Assembly: GCA_905250025.1 (NCBI GenBank)
Contig: CAJNOJ010000008.1
Location: 372,001 to 436,000, forward strand
Length of the DNA stretch: 64,000 nt
From: Adineta ricciae
Taxonomy: Eukaryota > Rotifera > Eurotatoria > Adinetida > Adinetidae
Reading direction: 5' to 3'
Shown: positions 24,226-35,948 of the stretch, one piece after another
How the letters are laid out: the number at the start of each line of letters is the position of its first letter
How positions within the stretch are numbered: position 1 is the first letter of the stretch
Program-made: the position numbers and the translations under genes
Notes under the pieces: generated by a model
What the model was told of the DNA's origin: nothing
The model's database searches: none
Seen by the model: only the letters and a program-made list of their open reading frames with translations

Positions 24226-24316
24226 ATGGAATCCGCAGCACAGAACGGTAATACTGATAAGGAAATATCTTCAAAAACTAATGCTATTCTTAGTTCAGAT
24301 GATCAACAAAATGTAT
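24226..24316 (+). pseudogene. PABPN1: PABPN1 exon 1 fragment cut at the N
   Basis: The first 91 bases of PABPN1 ([16 protein letters not shown] and on) are identical to 41354-41444. The sequence then stops at the N at 24317 and continues with F-box 3' flank. The rest of exon 1 and all later exons are missing, so nothing functional can be made from this fragment as assembled. It most likely reflects a contig end, not biological truncation. Confidence 0.9.
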
Positions 24317-24317
24317 N
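24317..24317. other. Single undetermined base at repeat joint
   Basis: The only N in the window. It lies exactly between the PABPN1 exon 1 sequence and the start of the second copy of the F-box 3' flank, as expected for a scaffold joint of unknown size written as one N. Confidence 0.95.
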
Positions 24318-24485
24318 TTCTCCTTCTTCTCACGTTTTTATTCTTATCGTTCAGATTTTTCTTCTTTATTTTTAACCCTTGTAATTATATTTACGACATG
24401 CTGTACATTTGTTTTGTAAAACGTTCATAACTGAACAGAAAAAGATAGATCGAAACATCACACATTTTTACAATAAAACAAACAT

Positions 24486-25774
24486 TTATGCAATATCCAT
24501 TGTTAAACGAGCAACACTTGAGAGCACATCGATTACTTCGTTAACGGTCGGACGTTGCTCAGGTTCAGTATGAAGCATGGAAAGCATGGTATCGATGATG
24601 ATCGATGGATAGGTCGAGGATTGAATAGGAAGTTCAATGCGACCACTGGCAATGGCTAATGCAACACTGAATATGCAACAGAAGTTCGATTTCATAGACA
24701 GCGAACGGGAAAGATAGTGCCCTACCTATCTCCTCTTGAATATACATCGTCAAAAGGTCCTTTGCCGAAGCAGCATGCGTACAGAATCCCACCCAATGAG
24801 AAGATGTCCGTTTTCGAAGTGATTACAGTGTTTGTCTCGATATGAAATAACTCCGGAGCACGATCTATTCAAATCCATTGCAATTTTATCGATCGACATA
24901 GATTGACTTACATTGTACACAACAGTTTTCTTCTGCCCAATCCTAAACAGCTATGATCAGGCCGAAGGATTGCTTTCTTAATTAAACTCACCTGCCATTT
25001 TTGTGCATCAGATCTGTTTGTGATAGAAATCGTAGCTGGTGTCATCGAACCAAAATCTAATATAACGCCCTGAGAGTTATTTAACAGCATCACATTACTA
25101 GGTTTTAAATCTCTATAAAATATAAATGAGCAATCTTGCTAGCTGTCTGATTCAAGACAACCTGTGTGCCATTTGTTTCTCATGGATTTGCCGAACACCT
25201 TCACAAATACTTAAGAATAATTCCAGTAACACGCGAGTAGTAAATTTCGTTTGTCTATCGAAAACATTCTGCAACGATCCATTCTATCGAACAGGAAGGT
25301 GAATAACATTGAGCCCAAGCACAATTTCAATTATTACTTTAAAGTAATGGAAAACCAGCCAGAAAATACTTGTCACATGTGCATTCGGACTATATTTCAC
25401 TTGTTCGTGATACAACAGTGAAACTAAATGGAAAGATCAGTGGAGAAGAAAGATCTAGCGAAGATCTTTTCGCTAACCTAAATTTGAATGCGAAAATCTT
25501 TGATAGTTTTCTATTTCATCTCGCGCACGGTTTTCTTCTTCATCCGTATGACATGACATTTTCTTCACTGCATATTGATGACTATCTGCTGTATTTCGTG
25601 CTTCGAATACATAACTGAAACTCCTAAAAACAACAGAATCCATTCACCAACTATTCTCTCTAAGCCCAAAATCGATCTCAAAGCTTAAGCAAACTACCCT
25701 TCGCCAATTTGACGCATGAGATAAAACTTTTGTCCTTGAATGACCACACTTTGCCGTCCGCAGGCACAACCCAT
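24486..25774 (-). CDS. STK16: STK16/MPSK1-like Ser/Thr protein kinase (copy B)
   Basis: Same eight-exon layout as the gene at 7375-8662 with every splice dinucleotide conserved. The N-terminus reads MGCACGRQ, keeping the myristoyl Gly2 and adjacent Cys. Other changes are conservative, such as Lys to Asn in the EEEKRARDE segment and Ala to Val near the C-terminus. The first intron and exon 2 have accumulated several substitutions. Kinase motifs are unchanged, so both copies look functional. Confidence 0.92.
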
Positions 25775-26265
25775 ATCTCTAGAAACTCGAAAAACAGAAC
25801 AGTTGTATATATATTGCACAAAACAGGACATGAAAAGTTCTTTATTATTTGCTTTTTGTGTGTGCGCGCTGGATGGCCTAGTCGAATAACACAGATTTAA
25901 GAAGAAAAAAAAGAAACAACAAGAACAAATACTGAATGTGTTTGTAGCAACAGACAATGATACACATTTAGATATACAATAAAGAAAAACGACAGACAAA
26001 CTTGGAAATGTTTTGTTAAAAGAACTGAAAAGAAAATTCACACAACAAAGATTCCTCTCTCCTCCATGTTTTCAAATGCACGTACGCAGACTGTTAGGAA
26101 AGAACATGATACATGAAGATTCTCTCATGGATGCGTTCTTGACTAGTAAAAACATGTACTATAGATCTATATACACATTGAAACAAAAAGTAGAAATTGA
26201 TGTATGGATGTGTAAAAGTGAGTAGAAAGATGTAGAGAAGAAGATTAATTGATTGTCGAAGAAAA
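25775..26265. other. Spacer between STK16-like start and E93-like stop (copy B)
   Basis: About 490 bases corresponding to 8663-9152, with a handful of substitutions and no gene seen. Confidence 0.4.
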
Positions 26266-28204
26266 TCAATTGAGACATTCTTCGAGATCATCATCAGCAT
26301 CATTCGAATCATTCTCATCATCGACTTCATTCAGATTACTGTTTGAAAACGGTATACAACTGCCAAGACCTTTCGATGATTTATCGTCATCTTCATCGTC
26401 ATTATCACCGCCTGGAATATTTCATGATAAATCTGATCAAACAAAAGCAAATTCAACTCACCTTGTGACATTACATTGCTATCATTATCATTAATAGATG
26501 TTGATTCATGCTTAGGCTTAGTTGTTGACGATGTTTTCGTATTCCTTTCTTTGACTTTGTATTCCAACTGAAAAATCCATTGATAAAATAGAGAACTCAG
26601 AGTGAATCAGACTCACCGTCGAGTGTGGTACACCAAAATAGGAACCTGCTTTATGTACAGACATTTCATTGCTTAAAACCGCAGCGACTGCTTTAGCTAA
26701 TTGTTCCGATTCATAACGACGATACTGTCCACGTTTTGGACGGATTTGTTTGCCATCATTACCAATGTTAACCTTGTTATTATTATTTATAATATCCACC
26801 GATCGTCCTTTCGGAATGTATGATGTTGACTGATGTGATTTGGACTTATGTTTACTTTTCTTATGAATCGATGACGAACTAGTCAATGAGACACTCGATG
26901 CGGATGAAGAACTTGAAGACGAAGGATTGACCTTGTCGACACACTAAGCAGATACCAATATTTTACAGTATGAAAACAAACAGAATGAATGCATCTACAA
27001 ACCTTTTGTGACTTTTCATTGCTATTGCTATGATGATTATTATTATTATTGTTATTATTAAAATGGTTAAAAATATTTGGATTGTATTGTTCATCATTGT
27101 TGATATTTTGCTTTTTAACAAACAATAGTTCACCTTTACGTGACGCACGCGGTTGTGATGTAGATGTTGTTGCCGTTTGCTGCTGCTGTTTTTGTTTCTC
27201 GAACATTTCGTGTAATATACGCATCATGACATCATTAAGTAAATGATTAACATGAAATGATTCAGTGAGAACTGATGATGAATGATTAGATGAACTCTTT
27301 GATTTCTTATTGACTGAAGACGGATGACGTTGAGATTCAATTTCTTGTAGCATTCGTTCGTACGCCATTTGTTTGGCTAACTGAGCAATGCGATTATCTT
27401 GCGAGATGGAACTTTTCTTTTTCGGTGGTTGAGAGTGTAAAATCGGAATTGTCGGTGATGTTGGAAACAAATTCAAATTCATATACGCTTGAGGTGAAAA
27501 TTCTTAACGAAAATAACACTTTCAATCGAACAATGGCGTTCAATTTGTCAAGACTTTACCTAACTGACTGGCGATCATTTCAGACATAAAACGATCGAAT
27601 TCTTCTTGACCATATATCGATGGCATATCTGACTTGATATCAAACATTGGCCGATGTCTACAATGGAAAAGATTTGTTTCGTGAGAACGTTCTCGCGCGT
27701 GTGTATTTACTTGACATTTGTTCGATGATTTGATGTGATCAATGGCGAATGACTTGTGGTTGACTTTAAACTTAAGTCCAGTGGTGCATTTTCTTCGTCG
27801 TCAACAACTGGTTCTTTAATGAAATGATGCGGATGTTCATTCGATCGACTGAGATGTTTTTTACTGCCTAAATATTCTTGTCGATTGAGACAAAACAAAC
27901 ATTCTTGATCGGCATTAAAATCAACTGCTACTTGTTCTTCTACAAACTCGAAATGTCAATCTTTTCTGCATAAAAATCTTATATTTGCTCACCATCTTTA
28001 TCTTGAAATATGTTCACATCGAACTCAAAATGATTTTTTGATATTGTCTCTAATCCTGAAAAGAAAAAGAAACATGTTATTTGTTCTCTTGTTAAAATTT
28101 TTGCGTTTACCAATTTGTAGCAAGACATTTTTGGTCCATTTATTAAATTCTCGTCGAGCTAATTTACGATCCTGTTGACAACGAGCTGAATAACATTCCG
28201 TCAT
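26266..28204 (-). CDS. LCOR/E93-like transcriptional regulator (copy B)
   Basis: Same exon layout as 9153-11083. The psq-type DNA-binding domain and the PLDLSLK CtBP motif are unchanged. Differences concentrate in codon repeats: the poly-Gln run loses one residue and the poly-Asn run before HHSNSNEKS gains about four, giving an expected length near 520 aa. The acidic tail is also reshuffled (DNDDEDDDK against DNEDDDDDK). Such replication-slippage changes are typical between alleles. Confidence 0.86.
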
Positions 28205-28623
28205 CTGAAATATTCAGTTGAAGACAAACATGGAATAAAAAGCGCTTTTTCAAAGTTAAAAAACGCTTTCTGGCACCGTCAAACTCGATTAATTAGCTAT
28301 TCAGTCATGCAGTCAACAAAAAGAAACATGACATAATGACGAGATAAATTAGAAACAGGAAGAACTTCTATGAAATTCTCCATGTGATAAAGAAAACATC
28401 ACTTTTCTACCAATCAACAATCAGCTACCATTAATATCGTAAATGAACACCTTGAATGTTTTAATTGTAGTTTATTCCTCGCACAGATGGCGCAAGTTGT
28501 TTGAGGAACGAACAATTTTCATCAATGTTTATTAGAAGAAAAGATTAAATATATATTTTTTGTTTGAAAGTGACAAAAAATAGAAAGTAGAATTGATGAA
28601 TAAAATATGCATACATAGGAATG
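28205..28623. promoter_or_regulatory. Conserved non-coding tract upstream of E93-like gene (copy B)
   Basis: Counterpart of 11084-11502. Positions 28267-28504 carry one substitution relative to copy A. No known site assigned. Confidence 0.5.
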
Positions 28624-31600
28624 TCAATGAGCTGTTAATGTTGATGTAATCGGTGGCAGTTGTCCCGAGGTCGGACGCGATCGATTACCAGTTGCTGAAC
28701 CACTACGTCTATTGCCGGATTCCATAATAGCAATTTGTTCATGAAGTCGTTGAATTTCCTGGCGTTGATTTTGGATTAAATTCTCTAATTCTCCTTGTCT
28801 TTCTTTGACAATGTGTGCGTTCTGATGTGTATTCAATGCTTGAACAATATCTTCTGTGGTACGTGCAGCTGTTTTACGACTGATACCCATAGCTGTTTGA
28901 AGTTCTTGTAACTTAACTCGAGCAGCTTTCAATTCGCGTCGTAGATCGTTGATTTCTTTGATTAACGTGACGTTTTCCTGAGTAAGTGAACGTTTGAAAT
29001 GAAGCCAAAATCGTTGGAATGTAATAAAAACTTACTTGCATGATACGAATGTTTTCGGTTTTGTGTCTTTCGGAGTCCTTATCAACTTTAGCCTAGCGAA
29101 AAAACAATGAGAGACAAGCTCGAATGAAATATCAAAATACCTTTAAACTTCGAACAGTTCGTTCGAGATGATCACGTTGTCGAGCATATTCTTTAGTTAT
29201 GTCTTGATCGATATTGGCTTCTTCGGTCTAATTCAATGAAAATGAGTTCAAACAAAGTGTTATTTCGATGGTCATTTACCGCATCTTCTCGAACATATTG
29301 AGCATAGATTTCGGCAACGCGTTGTGTCAATAATTTTGGTTCGGTAATCAATGCTGAACAATTGTGAATATCTGTTTTGATACGTTTCAAAGCCAATTCC
29401 GAATCTCGTTTCTATTAGAAATGGAAAAAATTGATTAGTTTATGGATGAATAAGTTTCATCGGCAAACCATTTGTTTTTCTTGTTGTAAAGCTAGAGAAG
29501 ATGCATTTAGTTTCGAACGTAATTCTTCATTTTTCAGTTTTTCTTCATCATTGCTTTTACTCAATCGTTCAAGCTCAGCTTCCATCTAAAAGAACAATCA
29601 ATTTTCGAAAAAATGAATTAAAAAGGAAAAGAACAATGAAGATTATTTACATTTGTAATTTGTTCCTTCTTATCTTTAATTTCAATTTCACGTGGTTCAA
29701 TTTGTTTCTTCAATTCTTTGATTCTGTAATCCAAGACGAACTTGAATTTTTCTAATTCTTGATTTTTACGTTTCAATTCATAGATTCGTTTTTCCTAGAG
29801 GAACACATTTGATAACATTTTTCTTTTCTAGAAAAGGTTTTACTTTATCTTGAATGGTTTCATCCCGCTCTTGGATTTCTTTTTTCAATCCTTCGATATC
29901 TTTTTTCAACCCACGAATATTATTCTGTAATTTCACTTCTTCACTCTTGGAATTTCCCAAATCGACTTCTTTCTTTCGAATACTTTCTTCTAAATCTTTC
30001 ACCTTGACAATGATAAAAATCGAATCACTTGTTTTTCCTGCAAATATCAACCTACTTTTCGTTGATAGGTTGTACTTTTATTTCTCAAATTGACGTTTTC
30101 TTCTTTGCATTGACTCAACGCTTGTTCATTTGTTTGCATTAGTTTGAGAATTTCTTCATCGGCATCCTCTTCAATTTGACGTTTAGTTTCCTCGTAATCA
30201 CGCGATTGTTGTTTGCCTTTCTCATGTTCCTTAATAATGATACAGATGATAAATGAAGTTCGATTCGAAAATAACATACAACAAATAGTTGGTTTTTGAT
30301 CTTCTCGAGTTCCGTGGTGTATTTCAATCGTTGCCGTGCGACGTCTTCTTCTTTCTTATTTTCCAATTCGGTCAACTGTCGTTCGTAATCTTCTTGGGTT
30401 TTCTGAGTTTTACTTTGAAGATCTTGATATTTCTCGTATTCAAGCATAAGCTTTTGATTATTGGAACTTTCTACGAACAGACAAAAGAACAAATCAAAAC
30501 CTCGCTCAGGAAAATTCTATTCAACTGATATGCAAATTCATAGCTGATTAGGTCAACTTACGAAAAGAAGAATACTACATGAAAATAATGTTTTAAGGGA
30601 AAACTTCTTAGAGAAGCGATCGTCCTTACCTAAATCTTGTAATTCTTTGGTTTGCTTTTCCAGAAGGTCATGCAGTTGTTCAGCATGTTTACTGGCCTCT
30701 TTTTCTTTTTCGGCAGTAACAACGGTATGTTTCATTTTCAAGTTTTCCATTTCTTGCGTTAATTTATCGCCTAAGTCCTCAATTCGTTGCTTGTAGGTCA
30801 TGTCTTTCACTTTCAATTGATAATCATTCTCTTCACGCAATTCCGACACACGTTGTTTCAATTCACGTATCAGTGCATTCTTCAAACAAATCGACTTTAC
30901 TAGAGAGAATAAATCAAAACAGAACATTTACCTTTTCTTCCAGGTCACTTTTTGTAATCAGAATTTCCTCAGCATAGATGATATCTTTCTCTTTTTTCGC
31001 AATACCAACTTCTTGTAAGGTCCATATGATGACAGTACCGTCATCGCCGACAGTGATAGCATATTCATCTAGATATGTGATACGTAACTAAATAAAGATT
31101 ATATTTGAATAGTAAACAATTGAAGCAAAGAATTCTAGTGCATTACTCGATTGATCATGCCAACGTGTCCGACATATTCGGTGAAATCATCCGGTTTGGA
31201 TAATGGGAATGCATATGACCGAACAGTTCCTTTCGAAGTACCAACTAACAAAGATTTACCCGTATGACTAATTGCAATCGATGTCGGCTGAACATCGTCC
31301 GGTGTGATTGGAAGTTCACGAACGATTTGCTAAAAATGAAATTGACTTGTTCACTTGTCAGAAATAAGTGAGAATAGAACAAACTTGTGTTTCATAGATT
31401 TCTTTAATTTTTCTATCAGTACCCACAGCAAATACTGTTTTAGCATCAGCACTAATACCGAGACCTGTGTAACCACATGCTTTTAGAACGGCTTCGTGTA
31501 ATCGTTTCGAGGTTGTCACTTCCCATTCATAGACGGCTCCATCCATACCACACGAGAACAATCGTGCATCATCCGGTGACCAAACTAGCTGTCGGACCTA

Positions 31601-33571
31601 AAGGTAAAACTTGATTTCAACATTTTTCTATCGAATGCTCAACAGACTTTGCCATTGTGTCCTTTTAAGCTGGTGACATGGTCTGCAGTAATTGTAGAAT
31701 AGATTTGAATCACATTGCCATGTACGGCAGCAAATAAATGTCCACCATTGCTAAACAATGCTTCACGACAACCACGGATAGGAATGTCTTTGAATAGACG
31801 AAAGTCATCGATCAGGATTGCAAATAATTTCAATTTATCTGCAAATCCAACGAGAATGAACAAGCCCGATGGATGTAGAGAAACAGCGTAGGCTTCTTCT
31901 TGAAACTCTTTATATAACTCAAGTGCACTAAACCAAATTGCATTGCTCATTTTATTGCAAAGATACAAAATAATAAAACCCTTACCCTGTTTCATAATTC
32001 CAGATTCGAACGGTTTTATCTATACCACAAGTGGCGATCAGTTGTTTTCGAATGCAAGTATCACATCCAGTAACTTGAGCACAATGATTGCCATCTGCTA
32101 AGAATGTGAACATAGCAATATCCTAAAACATAGGAGAAATGCAAAACAAACATTTTGTAGATAGTGATCCTTTACTTTGGTGATATCGATGCCGGAAAAC
32201 GAAACTTGATAGATTTGTTGATGATCCGTAGCAACAATTAACGTCTCTTCCGAAGGACTTAAACACATGGAAACAACTTGTTGGTTATTTATCTTCTCAG
32301 AATCGTTGGGCAAGACAATTTCTCGATTACGTCGATAATATTCTCGATTATCATCAATTCGATCGAACATATATACTTTGTTCACGCCAGCAGCAACCAG
32401 AATACCACGTGAAAATGGTACGATGCATGTCACTTCGGATTTATTGGCATAGTTATCTTCGAGATTAATGTTCACATTAGTTTCACCAATGCCTATACGA
32501 TCATCACCAGAATGTTGACTTGTTACAGATCTGAAATATATTCAAAAATAAAAGATCTCCAATATTGAAAGTTTCCGTTTTACCGTGACTCAAATTTTGC
32601 ATCAAGTTTGATCTCATGAAGGATTTCACCGTTTTGAATCAAAAACAGTTTGCCTTGATCAGTGCCAGCTAACAATCGTTCATCAGATACCCAGCAATGA
32701 CAAGTGAAATTGTACTGCTCTTGTTTAAGATTTTGAGACGGTTTCAATATGGATTCGTTATAACGAAACATTTTGAAGATGCCATTGCCAATCGCACATA
32801 TCTGAGTATTATCTTGAGGATTGAACGAGACCTAAACAATGCGTGGGACTTCAAAATTTGCTTCAGTAGTATTTTGTATGTTTTCATCGGTATTATTCGT
32901 GAAGCTTTATGAATGCAATGAATAGGAAATCTAACTTAGTTGAATTCTTTTCATTATACTCAATTAAGGACCACTATACTAGCTTTTCGTATTTAGAGAT
33001 AATCTCATTGAGTTAGCTATGTGGATAACGAACCTGATTAACTGCGGTAGGCACTTGTGAAGTTGTTGTTGATTTGATATCAATGCTAGCCATCACCTTT
33101 CCTTTTTCCCACGACCAATAGATGAGCGAATGATCGGGAGCTCCACCTTGCGTCAATAAATATTTCGAATCCGATGAGAACAGTAATGAAACGATATCGC
33201 TAGACTTCATTGTTTCAGGTTGTAATGTTTTTCTTCGTTTACCAGTTTGAAGATCATAGATGGTCACTGACGGATGATCATTGATTTTTTCAGCAATGGC
33301 TATCACACGTCGATTAGGACTAACAGTCATTGTTGTCAGTGCTAGAAAACATCATCTTGTTGTTTATACACATATGCTAATGAAAAATTTTACCTTGAGC
33401 GTTAATTGAACATGGAATAACTCTTTGTGATTTCTGATCGATACCATATAGGACAATATTTCCACCAGCGATGTAAACAACGGTCTGTTCATCTTGAAAT
33501 GCCAAGCCATTCGTGACCGAACTTCGCACACCGATGACTTGTTTTACAGATAGAATACCAGGTTGAGCCAT
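28624..33571 (-). CDS. CFAP57: CFAP57 (WDR65) (copy B)
   Basis: All nineteen exons of the gene at 11503-16457 can be followed here with intact frames. Amino-acid changes are few: MAQPGILSV for [22 protein letters not shown] for [13 protein letters not shown] in the coiled coil, and [10 protein letters not shown] for [10 protein letters not shown] at the C-terminus. Introns differ more, for example in the 13.40/30.51 kb intron where four bases are lost. Both copies appear able to make the ciliary protein. Confidence 0.93.
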
Positions 33572-34369
33572 GATTTACGAGAATGATCGAATCGAGAAGT
33601 AACAGGTAACTATCGGTCTGTTTATTGACAGAATACTTGACACTTTATTGTAATTCAACAAATGTAATCTAAACTCATTTCGAATGTATATGAATATCAG
33701 TGACCATTTTTGATTGTTATAACCATGACAACAGTGGTGTACTGGTAAACAGTGAGACTACTTTAAAAAAATCCAAGAAAAAAAATCGATATCTAATTAT
33801 TAGTAGGCTGAGAGAATCCAGATGAGAAAAATTTATTGTTAATTTCGATAGAAAAATTCTATACGATTGTATGTGGCGCTAGTTGTATCATTACAGATTC
33901 CACATGCAGGAATCGCTACTTTGAATTTGAAAACGAAAGAGTGACAGTTCAGTTCGAATTAGAGTTGAGAAAGTAAACCAGCTACGATCCAATGAATCTT
34001 TCGTGCTGTCATAACGACCTTCTTGTAGCAAACTGAATGTTTTTTCTGTTTCATACTTAACAATTAATGTATCTCGAGGGTGAGAGTATGTTGACTTTAT
34101 GCATGGTTCACAATTATCTATCGTTCGTTGCTATCGACGATCCGCTGTATCATTGGGCAAAGCTAAAAAAATGCACGCTGCCGATATTCATTCAATCCAC
34201 GTGTGTCTCGTGTATATAAATAGATATCATACGTAGAATCAGAAAGAAAAATCTTGTTTATTGAAAATGAAGAATACATGAAACAAGAACAGAGATAATA
34301 TCTCTTCAACTATCCCAAAGAATATATATGAAGATGAGCGATCACTATAAGTCTCATAATGAAAAATCC
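33572..34369. other. Spacer between CFAP57 and NUPR1-like genes (copy B)
   Basis: Counterpart of 16458-17258. The promoter-proximal 147 bases are identical to copy A; the middle part has several substitutions and short indels. No gene seen. Confidence 0.4.
33719..33732. promoter_or_regulatory. X-box-like RFX binding site upstream of CFAP57 (copy B)
   Basis: ATAACCATGACAAC, identical to 16605-16618, placed 148 bases upstream of the copy B start codon. The spacing is also conserved. Confidence 0.5.
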
Positions 34370-34655
34370 CTATTTCTTTTCGTGTTTTTGATTCTTTTCA
34401 TTATTGACCATGGCTTGAACAATCTTTCGTGTATCACCACCAGCATCGTGATGTTGCGAGTTCAATTGTACTTCCACTTTACTACGTTGTTTGCCACCAC
34501 TAATCAACACATACATAGAAGTTTTTTTTATTAATCTTCGCGATGGATGTTTTCGATGGTCGTTACCTGCCGGCGTTTAAATACTTTTCATATTGTTCAT
34601 AGGTATCTTCGGGATTCTGTTCAGCTAACGCTGAGGCCGAATTTGTCGACGACAT
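34370..34655 (-). CDS. NUPR1 (p8)-like stress-response protein (copy B)
   Basis: Two exons (34567-34655 and 34370-34499) of exactly the same lengths as in copy A, encoding the same 72 residues; only silent changes were noticed (for example GGC to GGT in the GGDTRK segment). The intron differs by substitutions and a three-base length change. Complete amino-acid identity against intron divergence suggests purifying selection. Confidence 0.7.
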
Positions 34656-35272
34656 TGGAAATAGTTACGTTGAATAATCTAGAAAAATACGAATGAAACG
34701 ATTTGTGTGTAGCAGTGAAAGATCAAACGAACGCAAAAATGTGAAATGTTTTACTGATATTATAGTCGTCATCGTCACCTCTACGAACGAAATAGAGAAC
34801 AGCTGCGCCACTTGACTAAGCCTCTATTAAACTATAGGAGCGATATTTCGACAAAAACGAATATCTACAAAGGAAAGAAAAAGTCACATATGGTGAAAAT
34901 CACATGCCCAGGAAAAATTCGAAACGATAGATTTTTTTTCCAAAACTCAAAAATTCGACAGAAGAAACGTTCATTTAATTCTTCGCAATTGACAAATCTA
35001 TGATTTAACAAAGACGATAATAATTTATTGATGAAAATTTGATGTCGATAAATAATGCACGAAAGAAAAAGTTGTTAAAAGAAAACATTGAAGAAAAGAT
35101 TTGCTCCGTCTGGTATTCATACAACAATTTTGCTTTGAATCTCTCTGAGAATGTTGATAAACAAATCAACGGCTGATTAATGGATTGCACAATACCATAT
35201 ATTATCCGTTAGATTGAATATACAAACATTCCTATTTCTGCGCTCGCGTTCTTTGGAAAGCAAAGAAGCATT
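34656..35272. promoter_or_regulatory. Shared 5' region of divergent NUPR1-like and CD225-like genes (copy B)
   Basis: Counterpart of 17542-18161 with small deletions (the TCATCGTC repeat region is shorter). No gene seen. Confidence 0.4.
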
Positions 35273-35794
35273 ATGTTTTCTTCACAAGCGTGTTCGATCT
35301 TTCATTCTCATCCTAAACTAACTTCGTGCCATTGGTCATCGCCAGGTCGATCGATAACAAATGAGCGGGGTAGTACTTCATTGGGTTATGGTAAGACAAT
35401 GTCGCAAGATATGATATGATATGATTAAATATTCTCCTTTTGATTGGTTTAGAACAATCACGTCAAAGTTCAGCACAATTATTTGTCAATAAAAAAGCGC
35501 ATCCCAAACGACACCTTCTCTGTGCATTTATTGCGACTATCTTATTCCTGCCGACGGGTAAATGACAAAAGTCAGGACAAGAAATGAATTGTCATTTGTT
35601 GATATCTTATAGGTCTGGGAGCGATCTATTTTGCATCAAAGTCTTGGAAATGCCAGTGTCATGGTCATTACGAGCAAGCATTGATTTACTCGAATAGATC
35701 GTTTTCGTGGGCAGTAGCAACATGCGTCATTGCACTCTTTTTGTATTTGACCGTTGGCCTATTTATTGTTATCTGTAAATCTCGCCCTTATTGA
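35273..35794 (+). CDS. CD225/dispanin-like membrane protein (copy B)
   Basis: Exons 35273-35390, 35453-35557 and 35613-35794 have the same lengths as in copy A and give 134 aa. Residue changes include Cys to Arg in EQSCQSS and Thr to Ser in the N-terminal region; both membrane segments are kept. Intron 1 is longer by a short ATATG-type tandem repeat near 35409-35424. Confidence 0.74.
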
Positions 35795-35948
35795 AAACAA
35801 ATATATGTATTTATGAGCGATCGTTCAATCAAAACAACGGATATTTATTGAGTTTTTTTCTCAGAGATGGATAAGAAATATCTAACTAAAAGCAAGATTA
35901 AAATTGCAGTCTAGCTATTTTCTGTTTATGGACGAATTTGAATAGTTT

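Larger units (their letters stand above)
7208..24316. repeat. 17.1 kb direct repeat, copy A
   Basis: This block matches 24318-41444 base for base along its length, with scattered substitutions and short intron indels. Gene order and orientation are identical. The first 120 or so bases and the last 91 bases are identical between copies. It begins in the 3' flank of the F-box gene and stops inside PABPN1 exon 1. See findings for why this is probably an allelic arm and not a true duplication. Confidence 0.95.

Noticed and set aside
24212-24430. 72-codon frame on the plus strand reading through the N
   Set aside because: It fuses PABPN1 exon 1 with F-box 3' UTR across the scaffold joint and includes an undetermined residue; it is an artefact of the joint.
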